A stretch of DNA of 45,000 bases, taken from positions 2,946,351 to 2,991,350 of the forward strand of contig RPFO01000065.1 of the NCBI GenBank assembly GCA_009746045.1. Direction: 5' to 3'. This document shows, one piece after another, positions 1 to 9,445 of the stretch. Source of the DNA: Mesostigma viride. Lineage: Eukaryota > Streptophyta > Mesostigmatophyceae > Mesostigmatales > Mesostigmataceae. The position numbers were made by a program, and so were the translations under genes. Below the pieces are notes generated by a model. That model was given only the letters and a program-made list of their open reading frames with translations. It made no database searches and was not told the origin of the DNA. How positions within the stretch are numbered: position 1 is the first letter of the stretch; each line of letters opens with the position of its first letter.

Positions 1-30
1 TTATGCTTGCCAGCACCCCACCCTAACTAG

Positions 31-930
31 GTATTTATCCTTCCCTCCTTCCCTCCTTCCCTCCTTCCCTCCTTCCCTCCTTCCCTCCTTCCCTCCTTCC
101 CTTCCGTTAATTAATTTCCCTCCTTCCCTCCTTCCCTCCTTCCCTCCTTCCCTCCTTCCCTTCCGTTAATTAATTTCCCTCCTTCCCTCCTTCCCTCCTT
201 CCTTCCTTCCCTCCTTCCCTCCTTCCCTCCTTCCCCCTTCCCTCCTTCCCTCCTTCCCTCCTTCCTTCCTTCCCTCCTTCCCCCTTCCCTCCTTCCCTCC
301 TTCCCTCCTTCTCCTTCCCTCCTTCCCTCCTTCCTCCTCCTTCCCTCCTTCCCTCCTTCCCTCCTTCCTCCTTCCCTCCTTCCCTCCTTCCCTCCTTCCC
401 TCCTTCCCTCCTTCCCTCCTTCCCTCCTTCCCTCCCTCCTTCCCTCCTTCCTCCTCCCTTCCCTCCTTCCCTCCTTCCCTCCTTCCCTTCCGTTAATTAA
501 TTTACCTCCTTCCCTCCTTCCCTCCTTCCTTCCTTTCCCTCCTTCCCTCCTTCCCTCCTTCCCTCCTTCCCTCCTTCCCTCCTTCCCTCCTTCCCTCCTT
601 CCCTCCTTCCCTCCTTCCTCCTTCCCTCCTTCCCTCCTTCCCTCCTTCCCTCCTTCCCTCCTTCCCTCCTTCCCTCCTTCCCTCCTTCCCTCCTTCCCTC
701 CTTCCCTCCTTCCCTCCTTCCCTCCTTCCCTTCCTTTTCCTCCTTCCCTCCTTCCCTCCTTCCTTCCTTTCCCTCCTTCCCTCCTTCCCTCCTTCCCTCC
801 TTCCCTCCTTCCCTCCTTCCTCCTTCCCTCCTTCCCTCCCTCCCTCCCTCCCTCCCTCCCCCTCCCTCCTCCCTCCCTCTCCTCCCTCCCTCCTCCCTCC
901 CTCCCTCCCTCCCTCCCTCCGAGGGGGGGC
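31..930. repeat. Polypyrimidine microsatellite (CCTTCCCT)n
   Basis: About 900 bases of almost pure pyrimidine on the + strand, built on an 8-base unit CCTTCCCT with many 1-4 base length variants. Three near-identical interruptions with TTCCGTTAATTAATTT occur near 103, 163 and 488, showing that larger blocks were duplicated after the interruption arose. The last 100 bases shift to (CCCT)n. Open frames across it (Gly/Arg/Glu/Lys on the minus strand) are by-products of the repeat. Mirror-symmetric R-Y tracts of this kind can form triplex DNA and the minus strand is G-rich. Confidence 0.97.
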
Positions 931-1045
931 ATTTCATTGATCACTCCTTTTCCCTCCCTCCCACCTGCTGGGCAACTTGGATTTGATTCTGTCACCCGGC
1001 ACAATTTTCTCACACGCATGTAGTGGTCTTCTTATTTATTTCATG

Positions 1046-1443
1046 CCAACGGCCGTTGGACCTGAAAAACTAAATGTGGAAAATATGTAATCCTTGTAAT
1101 TCTGATTGCAACGTTTTTGCGCATTCCTTGCAGATTCCACGTCGCTACACAAGATTCGCGTCTGTCAACCACCTGCAAGGTACTTGTTTTATTATTATGC
1201 GTTTTTTGGGCAGTCGCTCCCTCTTCTGATTTTCTTGATGCCAACGGCCGTTGGACTTGCAAAATCAGTTTCCATCATTGCTGTTGTGATTTACGTGATG
1301 CCAACGGCCGTTGGACCTCCAAAAAAAAGTTTGTCTTGCCAATTTTTTTTCGCGTTATTTATTATACGCCAGTTTTATCAGCCGTTGCATTACGACGTTT
1401 TTATCTCTCCTAACTTCATTGCTGTAATGCCAACGGCCGTTGG
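1046..1443 (+). promoter_or_regulatory. Four copies of the palindrome CCAACGGCCGTTGG
   Basis: Exact copies at 1046-1059, 1241-1254, 1301-1314 and 1430-1443, each preceded by ATG or G and most followed by a short A-rich stretch (for example GACCTGAAAA). The 14-mer is a perfect inverted repeat made of two abutting CAACGG half-sites, the core bound by MYB-family DNA-binding domains. The last copy lies about 107 bases before the first small gene. Role is inferred only from recurrence and position. Confidence 0.75.
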
Positions 1444-1549
1444 CGTTGTAAAATAAAATTGTACTCCGGCTGATGAATTAATCCGCCCTGAAGGTACTAG
1501 GTTTACTTACATTGGACGTGCCAGTTGTGCTTCACGTGCAGTTTTTTCA

Positions 1550-1804
1550 ATGGAGAAAGACAAGGACGTTTCGGTGTCGAACCAGGAGAGAGAGGCAGTT
1601 GCACGGGGGGCCAAAAAACTGCCAGCCGAAGTTGTTAGAGCGATTGAGAAATTTTGGGATTCAATTCCAGCCATGGTTGTGATGAAAAAAGATGATGTAC
1701 AAGCTGAAGTGGACGAAATGCCGGCCTTAATTTCCGACGATGAAGGGGATGGTGTCAACTTTATTCAACCGGGAAACAAACGTAAACTGAAACGCAAAAA
1801 GTAG
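1550..1804 (+). CDS. Small hypothetical protein, acidic middle and basic tail
   Basis: 84 codons from an ATG at 1550 to TAG at 1804. Not recognised. The N-terminal half is charged and helical in appearance, residues about 55-70 are acidic (SDDEGDG), and the end is a lysine/arginine cluster (NKRKLKRKK) that looks like a nuclear localisation signal. It lies between the palindrome group ending at 1443 and the MYND gene at 1985, on the same strand as all island genes, which supports it being real. It could also be the last exon of a longer gene. No clear polyadenylation hexamer follows. Confidence 0.5.
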   Translation: MEKDKDVSVSNQEREAVARGAKKLPAEVVRAIEKFWDSIPAMVVMKKDDVQAEVDEMPALISDDEGDGVNFIQPGNKRKLKRKK

Positions 1805-1984
1805 TGCGACCGACGATGTTTTTAAATGTATATGCCAATTTAATGAAATCATTTTCTGAGGTTGTGAAGGACCTGACTGTTTTAAAAATGAATGATTACA
1901 ATAAATTAGGCAAACACACTAATGGGAAAACGCGTTTTTTTGGCCGCGATGTAAATCTTTTTGTTCGTTTTTTCCCTGAAAAAG

Positions 1985-2761
1985 ATGGCCGAGATCGCGA
2001 ATGAGTCCGAGTTCGTGAATGAAGTCTACGGAAGCGTCCTTCAAAACGTTTACAAACAAGTTCGCTTTCTGTCGCGTGTCATATTCGAGGAAGTTCGTGT
2101 CGCGCAGGAGAAGACAGGCCGCCACTTGGCCGTTTTATTGGCGTTTGATTCGTTCAGCCAAATGGAGAGGGTTATGTACGCCCAGCTAGCTGATATGAAC
2201 TTCTGTATTCAAGAGGGTTTTTTCGTACCACAGATGGATCTAAGAGCGCCAATAGACCCAACGAGGGAGTTCCGCCTTTTGGTGTCGTTCATTACAAAGG
2301 GGCCAAAGATAGAGTTGGGGGAAGAGGAAGGGGCTCAGGTTGGGTGCACCTACGGGCGCGCATTTTACCCGAATGTTACGTCTTCCCTGCGCGTGAGGGC
2401 TGACGCGTGTGTAGGGGCAGAAGTACCCCTCAACATGAACCTTTTCTTGCTCTCTGACCCGATCGTGAGGGATGGGGACCCCATGCGTGGTATGCGAAAT
2501 TGCTCCAAGGAGGGGTGTGGGTGCCAAACAGGCCCTCAGAAGTGGTGTAGAGGATGTAGGGATGCCAGATATTGCAGTGAGGAGTGCCAGCGTGCTGACT
2601 GGAGTAGGCATAAGGATAGATGCGAACGTCTGAGGCAAGCAAGACAGGGGCTGGCAGGGGTGATAAGGGGGGTAAACAGGACGACCATACTGGATGGAAC
2701 TCAGGTCGACTTCTCTGAGGTCGACTTCTCCTTCACCTTCTACTACGGTTCTTCCTCATAG
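1985..2761 (+). CDS. MYND zinc-finger protein (intact paralogue)
   Basis: 258 codons from the ATG at 1985 (an in-frame alternative start eight codons upstream is possible). The first ~110 residues form a domain shared with the gene at 8273: both contain a hydrophobic core followed by a motif of type FDSF/YDSF and the segment EFRLLVS. Residues about 173-212 are a MYND finger: C-x-x-x-x-C, C-x2-C, YC-x3-C-Q-x-A-D-W and H-x3-C are all visible. MYND fingers bind zinc and usually short proline-rich peptides of partner proteins. No SET or other catalytic domain is present, so it is probably an adaptor or regulator. AATAAA hexamers follow near 2900 and 2970. The function of the N-terminal domain is unknown. 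Confidence 0.85.
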   Translation: MAEIANESEFVNEVYGSVLQNVYKQVRFLSRVIFEEVRVAQEKTGRHLAVLLAFDSFSQMERVMYAQLADMNFCIQEGFFVPQMDLRAPIDPTREFRLLVSFITKGPKIELGEEEGAQVGCTYGRAFYPNVTSSLRVRADACVGAEVPLNMNLFLLSDPIVRDGDPMRGMRNCSKEGCGCQTGPQKWCRGCRDARYCSEECQRADWSRHKDRCERLRQARQGLAGVIRGVNRTTILDGTQVDFSEVDFSFTFYYGSSS

Positions 2762-2844
2762 AAAAACTGGAAATGTAGAGTAATAATTTGCTTTTGAGGT
2801 TGGATAACTGGACGCATTTTGGATTTGAAATTTGTGTATTTAGT

Positions 2845-2980
2845 CCTGATTTGTGTTGTAAAATGGTGTAATGGTGAATTCTCTTTTTACTTTGAAATTG
2901 GAATAAAATTGACCTGATTTGTGTTGTAAAATGGTGTAATAGTGGATTCTCCTTTCACTTTGAAATTGGAATAAAATTGA
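2845..2980. repeat. Tandem 68-bp duplication in the 3' flank of the MYND gene
   Basis: Two adjacent 68-base copies (2845-2912 and 2913-2980) differing at only a few positions; each carries GAATAAAATTGA, so the duplication doubled a likely polyadenylation signal. The remainder of 2762-3030 shows nothing else. Confidence 0.85.
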
Positions 2981-3030
2981 CTTTCGTTTTCTCTCATGCG
3001 ACTGTAGCGGGTTAAACAACAATTAGTGAC

Positions 3031-3044
3031 CCAACGGCCGTTAG
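3031..3044 (+). promoter_or_regulatory. Palindrome copy (one-arm variant)
   Basis: CCAACGGCCGTTAG: the left arm is intact and the right arm has one change. It lies 93 bases before the first possible ATG (3124) of the F-box gene and 135 bases before the second (3166). Confidence 0.7.
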
Positions 3045-3123
3045 GGATTGGAAACCTCGCCTAACGTTTGCATATTTTCTTTCCGACAAAACCTCATTTT
3101 TTTTTAAGGATGGACGTCGATGT

Positions 3124-3876
3124 ATGTTATGTGCAGAGGGGACAAGTTTGACGTCGGGGCCGATAATGGAAGGGGATATCTCACTGCCGTGGGAAATTTG
3201 GACCGAAGTCGCAGCTTTTATGGAGGCGCCCGACGTAGCCCGCTTTGAAGCAGTTTGTAGAGGGGCTAGGGAAGCGGTGTCGGGGAGGTATGAACCCCAA
3301 TTCAGCTTTAAGTTAATTTCTGGGTTCGTGGACGCATTCGGGGATGGTCCTCGTACATTGATAACTGAGTCTCTTTTCCGAGAATTGTATGGCGGGCAAG
3401 TAAAGTGTGCAAGCGCTGATATCACCCCCTACACACTCGTCACAAGGGGAATGTATTTTAAGGTATATTGTGAAGAAGTTGAGGAGGTGTTAGGACGCCA
3501 GCCAGCACCAGAGGGACATGCACGAGCAAGGACGATGGGAGGGTTGTTCAGGTCCGAGCGTGCTGAGAGGAGACGTGTGTTGGAGAGGTATTGGAGGGGG
3601 TGGACAGCTCGCTTACGCCAATTGGGAAAGGAAATGGATGACTTGTACGATAATTATGAACTATGGGGGTTAAGGAGCATTTTCTGGTTCTGCGATACTC
3701 CTTATGACCCGGATGAGGACATTTTTTTTCCTCCGGGGAGGAGAGCGCGTAGGGAGGCAGAATGGGTGAAGCTTTTGGAGGGGCTGCCTCTGGAGGGGGG
3801 AGGAATGGCATGTGCAGTTCTGATCATGGGATTTGATGAGAACGCAGACATGAAGGCCTTATTAGAGAGGATGTAG
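3124..3876 (+). CDS. F-box-like protein
   Basis: 250 codons from the ATG at 3124; an ATG at 3166 would place the protein start just before the domain and is equally likely. Immediately after it comes an F-box-like motif, LPWEIWTEVAAFMEAPDVAR followed by a cysteine/arginine segment and a short helix, matching the usual LP.EIL..I..FL...DL.R pattern. F-box proteins link substrates to SKP1-cullin ubiquitin ligases. The remaining ~190 residues show no recognised substrate-binding repeat (no LRR, Kelch or WD pattern) and are rich in Arg, Glu and aromatic residues. It ends 10 bases before a short ORF in another frame, which may be its displaced C-terminus. Confidence 0.7.
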   Translation: MLCAEGTSLTSGPIMEGDISLPWEIWTEVAAFMEAPDVARFEAVCRGAREAVSGRYEPQFSFKLISGFVDAFGDGPRTLITESLFRELYGGQVKCASADITPYTLVTRGMYFKVYCEEVEEVLGRQPAPEGHARARTMGGLFRSERAERRRVLERYWRGWTARLRQLGKEMDDLYDNYELWGLRSIFWFCDTPYDPDEDIFFPPGRRARREAEWVKLLEGLPLEGGGMACAVLIMGFDENADMKALLERM

Positions 3877-3886
3877 GGAGGAGGAT

Positions 3887-4069
3887 ATGGCAAGCGTTTT
3901 GGTGGAGTTAGCTATGCAGGTCCTCAGCGGAACAATCTTCACACCGGATTATCTCAAGTTTTTTGGGGGGAAGAAGGCACGCTTGCTGTATTTGGCCGAG
4001 AGTAGTATGTACAAGTGGAAAGGGGACATGATGTTGTGTTTGGATGAGGATTCTGAAGAGGTTGAATGA
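3887..4069 (+). CDS. Short ORF directly behind the F-box gene
   Basis: 60 codons, ATG at 3887, ten bases after the F-box stop and in a different frame. The composition is protein-like (hydrophobic first half, acidic end SEEVE). It may be a small separate protein or the C-terminus of the F-box protein displaced by an indel or a missed intron. AATAAA near 4087 follows its stop, which fits a transcript ending here. Not recognised. Confidence 0.4.
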   Translation: MASVLVELAMQVLSGTIFTPDYLKFFGGKKARLLYLAESSMYKWKGDMMLCLDEDSEEVE

Positions 4070-4253
4070 TGAAACATAAATTTCATTAATAAATTTTGAA
4101 TTCTAATATTGAATGAAATTCGCCAATTTTTGCTGATGGGTAAGGCTGATAATTTAAAGGCAAATAAAAGAGGGTTTGATAATTTAATTATCTCTAATTC
4201 TGTCAACTGTCACATATATATAAATTTGACATGAATTCGGCATTTTTTGGATT

Positions 4254-4365
4254 CCAACGGCCGTTGGACCTCAAAAAACATTTCTAGTGTGGTTAAAAAG
4301 TTGTGGGTATTTTGTTAAATGGAGTGACCAATGGTTGTGATTTATTTGATGCCAACGGCCGTTGG
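4254..4365 (+). promoter_or_regulatory. Two palindrome copies
   Basis: Perfect CCAACGGCCGTTGG at 4254-4267 and 4352-4365, each followed by GACCT and an A-rich stretch. They lie in the gene-free stretch after the 3887 ORF. The stretch 4070-4253 holds only AT-rich sequence with an AATAAA. Confidence 0.75.
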
Positions 4366-4486
4366 ACCTTGACAAACATTGCTAGTGTAGCGCAACAGTG
4401 GTGGATAATTTGTTTAATGGAGGGGCCGTCGCATCTGCTTGTGATTTTTTTAGGCTGAACAGTCACCGAAAATGTCGACATTATTT

Positions 4487-4685
4487 CTCCACACCCACAA
4501 AAAACTCGTTCCGGAACTGTTCGAAGCGAATAGCACTGACAGGGTTCGAACCCAGGTCCACATTGATGTTGGGGAGTGAGGTGGGCCAGCCATCATGTTC
4601 CGCACACAAATCTGGCTCGACTCCGATCCCTGGCAGTGCTCTTCGCTTCGATCAGGTCCGGAACGAGTTTTTTGTGGGGTTGGAG
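4487..4685. mobile_element. 199-bp fold-back (MITE-like) element
   Basis: The two ends are inverted copies of about 70 bases each: the left begins CTCCACACCCACAAAAAACT and the reverse complement of the right begins CTCCAACCCCACAAAAAACT; both continue through CTCGTTCCGGA, a GAAGCGAA.AGCACTG block and into the centre. The whole would fold into a long hairpin. The left arm contains GGGTTCGAACCC, identical to a pol III B-box/T-loop, so a tRNA-derived origin is possible, but no A-box at the right distance is convincing. I see no clear target-site duplication. It sits between palindrome copies. Confidence 0.7.
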
Positions 4686-4720
4686 CAATAAATACTCTTT
4701 TACCGGGAAGAGGCGTAATG

Positions 4721-4734
4721 CCAACGGGCGTTGG
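4721..4734 (+). promoter_or_regulatory. Palindrome copy with one central change
   Basis: CCAACGGGCGTTGG, one substitution in the centre. From here to 5030 there is no gene and no further feature that I can support. Confidence 0.6.
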
Positions 4735-5029
4735 ACCTGAAAAATTGTGTGGTTAAATCAAGTGACAGAATATGAATGTGATTTATTTTACATTTAAAAA
4801 CATATGTTATTTGGGAGGACAAGAAAGTTGGTTTTTGAGGTGTGTGTATCTTACGGTTTTGCGATGGAGGAAACCTCTAACAATCCTGATGCTCTCGTGA
4901 TCGTGTTTTGTTTATGTGATATCTGTCAAGGCAGCAAGGAGAGGAGTCGCCCGTTGCTGAGAAGCTGAGGACAACTGTACTGTCCAGAAAGGTATGTGGA
5001 CAAGGACAACTGTGGGTGTGGGGGGAACA

Positions 5030-8000
5030 GCTTGGTGGACACTATTTCTGACTGGTCCGTAAGGCCTCTACCCGAAGGGGGTTGTGAGCCAACGGCCGTT
5101 GGAATTGGAAAAACATTATCATATGCTTTTTATTCGTTTGATAGGGTGGCAAGCAGCCAGGATGTGTCTTTCATGCAGCTTAGTGGTGGCTATTACCATT
5201 TTTCTTCCAAGAAAGGCCTCCAAAAAATCTAGCTGAGCATAAACATGGGTTTGACTGGTTCGTAAGGCATCCACCCTTCCCAGAGGGGGGTTGTGAGCCA
5301 ACGGCCGCTAGACTTGAAAAACATTATCATGTGCATTTCATTCCTTTGAGTGGGTTGGCAATCAGCCAGGATGTATCTTTCATTCAGCTTAGTGGTGGCT
5401 ATTACCATTTTTCTCCATGAAAGGCCTCCAAAAAATCTAGCTGAGCATAAAGATGGGCTTGACTGGTTCGTAAGGCATCCACCCTTCCCACAGGGGGGTT
5501 GTGAGCCAACGGCCGTTGGAATTGGAAAAACATTATCATGTGCATTTGATTCTTTTCATTTGGTGGCAGTAAGGCAGGATGCGTCTTTCATGCAGCTTAG
5601 TGAAGGTTATTACCATGTGCCTTCCAAGAAAGGCCTCCAAAAATCTAGCTGAGCATAAAGATGTGGTTGAATGGTTCGTAAGGCATCCACCCTTCCCACA
5701 GGGGGGTTGTGAGCCAACGGCCGTTGGAATTGGAAAAACATTATCATGTGCATTTCATTCGTTTCATTGGGTGGCAATAAGGCAGGATGTGTCTTTCATG
5801 CAGCTTAGTGGTGGCTATTTACCATTTTTCTTCCAAGAAAGGCCTCCAAAAATCTAGCTGAGCATAAAGATGTGGTTGAATGGTTCGTAAGGCATCCACC
5901 CTTCCCACAGGGGGGTTGTGAGCCAACGGCCGTTGGAATTGGAAAAACATTATCATGTGCATTTGATTCTTTTCATTTGGTGGCAGTAAGGCAGGATGCG
6001 TCTTTCATGCAGCTTAGTGAAGGTTATTACCATGTGCCTTCCAAGAAAGGCCTCCAAAAATCTAGCTGAGCATAAAGATGTGGTTGAATGGTTCGTAAGG
6101 CATCCACCCTTCCCATAGGGGGGTTGTGAGCCAACGGCCGTTGGAATTGGAAAAACATTATCATGTGCATTTGATTCTTTTCATTTGGTGGCAGTAAGGC
6201 AGGATGCGTCTTTCATGCAGCTTAGTGAAGGTTATTACCATGTGCCTTCCAAGAAAGGCCTCCAAAAATCTAGCTGAGCATAAAGATGTGGTTGAATGGT
6301 TCGTAAGGCATCCACCCTTCCCACAGGGGGTTGTGAGCCAACGGCCGTTGGAATTGGAAAAACATTATCATGTGCATTTGATTCTTTTCATTTGGTGGCA
6401 GTAAGGCAGGATGCGTCTTTCATGCAGCTTAGTGATGGTTATTACCATGTGCCTTCCTAGAAAGGCCTCCAAAAAAACTAGCTGAGCATAAAGATGGGCT
6501 TGACTGGTTCGTAAGGCCTCCACCCTTCCCATAGGGGGTTGTGAGCCAACGGCCGTTGGACTTGAAAAACATTATCATGTGCATTTCATTCTTTGAGTGG
6601 GTGGCAATCAGCCAGGATGTATCTTTCATTCAGCTTAGTGGTGGCTATTACCATTTTTCTCCAGAAAGGCCTCCAAAAAATCTAGCTGAGCATAAAGATG
6701 GGCTTGACTGGTTCGTAAGGCATCCACCCTTCCCACAGGGGGGTTGTGAGCCAACGGCCGTTGGAATTGGAAAAACATTATCATGTGCATTTCATTCTTT
6801 TCATTTGGTGGCAGTAAGGCAGGATGCGTCTTTCATGCAGCTTAGTGAAGGTTATTACCATGTGCCTTCCAAGAAAGGCCTCCAAAAATCTAGCTGAGCA
6901 TAAAGATGTGGTTGAATGGTTCGTAAGGCATCCACCCTTCCCACAGGGGGGTTGTGAGCCAACGGCCGTTGGAATTGGAAAAACATTATCATGTGCATTT
7001 CATTCGTTTCATTGGGTGGCAATAAGGCAGGATGTGTCTTTCATGCAGCTTAGTGGTGGCTATTACCATTTTTCTTCCAAGAAAGGCCTCCAAAAATCTA
7101 GCTGAGCATAAAGATGTGGTTGAATGGTTCGTAAGGCATCCACCCTTCCCACAGGGGGGTTGTGAGCCAACGGCCGTTGGAATTGGAAAAACATTATCAT
7201 GTGCATTTGATTCTTTTCATTTGGTGGCAGTAAGGCAGGATGCGTCTTTCATGCAGCTTAGTGATGGTTATTACCATGTGCCTTCCAAGAAAGGCCTCCA
7301 AAAATCTAGCTGAGCATAAAGATGTGGTTGAATGGTTCGTAAGGCATCCACCCTTCCCACAGGGGGGTTGTGAGCCAACGGCCGTTGGAATTGGAAAAAC
7401 ATTATCATGTGCATTTGATTCTTTTCATTTGGTGGCAGTAAGGCAGGATGCGTCTTTCATGCAGCTTAGTGAAGGTTATTACCATGTGCCTTCCAAGAAA
7501 GGCCTCCAAAAATCTAGCTGAGCATAAAGATGTGGTTGAATGGTTCGTAAGGCATCCACCCTTCCCATAGGGGGTTGTGAGCCAACGGCCGTTGGAATTG
7601 GAAAAACATTATCATGTGCATTTCATTCGTTTCATTGGGTGGCAATAAGGCAGGATGCGTCTTTCATGCAGCTTAGTGATGGTTATTACCATGTGCCTTC
7701 CTAGAAAGGCCTCCAAAAATCTAGCTGAGCATAAAGATGTGGTTGAATGGTTCGTAAGGCATCCACCCTTCCCACAGGGGGGTTGTGAGCCAACGGCCGT
7801 TAGACTTGAAAAACATTACCATGTGCATTTCATTCGTTTCATTGGTGGCAGTAAGGCAGGATGTGTCTTTTATGCAGCTTAGTGGTGGCTATTTACCATT
7901 TTTCTCCTAGAAAGGCCTCCAAAAAATCGAGCTGAGCATAAAGATGGGCTTCACTGGTTCGTAAGGCATCCACCCTTCCCACAGGGGGGTTGTGAGCGAA

Positions 8001-8235
8001 CGGCCGTTGGAATTGGAAAAACATTATCATGTGCATTTCATTCCTTTCATTTGGTGGCAGTAAGGCAGGATCTGTCTTTCATGCAGCTTAGTGATGGTTA
8101 TTACCATGTGCCTTCCAAGAAAGGCCTCCAAAAATCTAGCTGAGCATAAAGATGTGGTTGAATGGTTCGTAAGGCATCCACCCTTCCCACAGGGGGGTTG
8201 TGAGCCAACGGCCGTTAGACTTGAAAAACATTACT
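5030..8235 (+). repeat. ~208-bp tandem array, 16 palindrome-bearing units
   Basis: About 16 units of roughly 208 bases (205-213). Each unit has, in order: TTCGTAAGGC(A/C)TCCACCC, a run of G, TTGTGAGCC, the palindrome, AATTGGAAAAACATTATCATG, a variable middle, TTTCATGCAGCTTAGTG, a TTACCAT block, GAAAGGCCTCCAAAAA and TAGCTGAGCATAAAGATG. Palindromes start at 5089, 5298, 5506, 5714, 5926, 6130, 6338, 6547, 6751, 6959, 7167, 7375, 7584, 7791, 7998 and 8205; a few are mutated (5298, 7791, 7998, 8205). Open frames of about 93 codons recur with the period and are not independent genes. The last palindrome lies 68 bases before the next gene. Confidence 0.95.
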
Positions 8236-8272
8236 TACGTATTACGCACGTGCCAATTGGCGCAGGGGAGGG

Positions 8273-9018
8273 ATGGAGGAGACGGGCGAGCTGGAATCTT
8301 CGACCCGCGCTGCGATTGCCTGCGTGGCAGCAAACGTACTTAACCGGGCTCGCGAGATCCACGGATGGGTACGGCAGCACGAGAAGCGCCTGGGTCGCCA
8401 GTTTGCGGTTTTGGTCGTGTATGACTCGTTCGCCTCAGTAGGACGACAGATTAATCTCCAGTTGCTGGACATGTACTTCGCCTTGGCTGGCGGATTCTAC
8501 AAGCCCACGCCGGCGGATCGGGTTCCACTCAATCGAGACGTCGAGTTTCGACTTCTGGTGTCGTATGTCGGAAAGGTTGGGTGGGACCAGTGGGAGAAAG
8601 ACCAGTGGGGGAAATTTCCAGACGCGAGTGAGGCGCAGCCGAGATTGACCGTATCGGCGAGAGTAGAGGGGGGGGGTTTGAAGGTTTCCATTTTACATTC
8701 GGGAATTCCGAGTCCGTGAAATTGACGTTTTCACGGATGATCGTTCTCCCGGGGGTGGGAGGGCCGATGCTCGGCTCGCTTCCAAAGTGTTGCTCGAATC
8801 AGGCGTGCTCTGTGATGGAGGGTGTCCACCGCAAGTGCGGGGGTTGTCGAGACGTCCGGTATTGTGCTGCCGAATGCCAGCGTGCGGACTGGGAGGAACA
8901 CAAGAAGTGGTGTACCAAGTATCGTGAGGCGAGAAAGTCTCTCAGCACTATGCACGGCGACGTTACAGACAGCTGGTCTGGTGTCAATTTGGCCGGACTT
9001 AATTCGGATGGGGGGTGA
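8273..9018 (+). pseudogene. MYND zinc-finger paralogue with a frame break at a G run
   Basis: Paralogue of the gene at 1985. The first frame (8273-8719, 148 codons) gives the N-terminal domain, including VYDSFASVG and EFRLLVSYV; the MYND finger (RKCGGCRDVRYC, C-x3-C-Q-R-A-D-W, H-x3-W-C) is in a second frame ending at 9018. The frames meet at a run of nine G (8668-8676). Alignment with the intact paralogue resumes right after the run, so one missing G (or two extra) explains the break. It may be a true null mutation, a sequencing or assembly error, or expression by slippage. The start ATG lies 68 bases after the last palindrome of the tandem array. Otherwise the two halves look undamaged. Confidence 0.8.
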
Positions 9019-9082
9019 AGTGCATTTTAAGTTCAAAGGTGAAATGTTCAAGGTTTTTTGAGGGGACTAAATCGTACCCAAG

Positions 9083-9140
9083 GGCGATTTGTGAGGCGAT
9101 GTCCGCGCTGGGGGAACAGTACCCCTGTTCGACTGCGTGA
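9083..9140 (+). pseudogene. Relic of the 3' end of a gene like the one at 9446
   Basis: About 58 bases after the MYND stop match the 3' end of the gene at 9446-10060: the translation contains EAMSALGEQY where that gene has EVMSALGQEY, and a TGA closes it at 9138-9140. The flanking sequence up to 9445 is likewise a diverged copy of 10061-10315. Only the tail of the gene remains, so this is the scar of a partial duplication. Confidence 0.7.
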
Positions 9141-9189
9141 GGGGAATGGATTCTGCGACTGAAGGCATTTTGGGTGTGATTTTCTTGCG

Positions 9190-9405
9190 CCAACGGCCGT
9201 TGGAACTTGCAAATTAGCGTTTGATTTTCTTTGCACCCGGAAGTAGGGTGTGGTTTGCCACGTGGCACCATGGATGTAATTAATAAATGCATAATAAAAC
9301 ATTTTTCGTGCGCCAACGGCCGTTGGAGACTGAAAACTAGTGTGTGCTTTGTGCGCGTAATAAATCTTAAAACTCTTGTTGTTTTTTCAAGCCAACGGCC
9401 GTTGA
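9190..9405 (+). promoter_or_regulatory. Three palindromes in the intergenic cassette before the 9446 gene
   Basis: Copies at 9190-9203, 9313-9326 and 9392-9405 (the last ends ...CCGTTGA). An AATAAA at 9282-9287 lies between the first two. The third is 54 bases (start to start) upstream of the ATG at 9446. The arrangement palindrome, AATAAA, palindrome, palindrome, ATG is repeated before the next gene. Confidence 0.75.
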
Positions 9406-9445
9406 CGGTGAGAAATGTATATCAAACGGTGTCGGTGGGTTGCAG

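Noticed and set aside
111-1019. 302-codon Gly/Arg/Glu/Lys protein on the minus strand
   Set aside because: It is the translation of the polypyrimidine microsatellite.
1106-1456. 116-codon frame with repeated MPTAVG
   Set aside because: MPTAVG is just ATG plus the palindrome read in one frame; the rest is low in coding character.
4540-4565. tRNA gene suggested by GGGTTCGAACCC
   Set aside because: No acceptor, D or anticodon arm can be folded at the right distance; kept only as a feature of the fold-back element.
5350-7882. Series of ~93-codon frames on the + strand
   Set aside because: They recur with the 208-bp unit, overlap two units each and have no domain.
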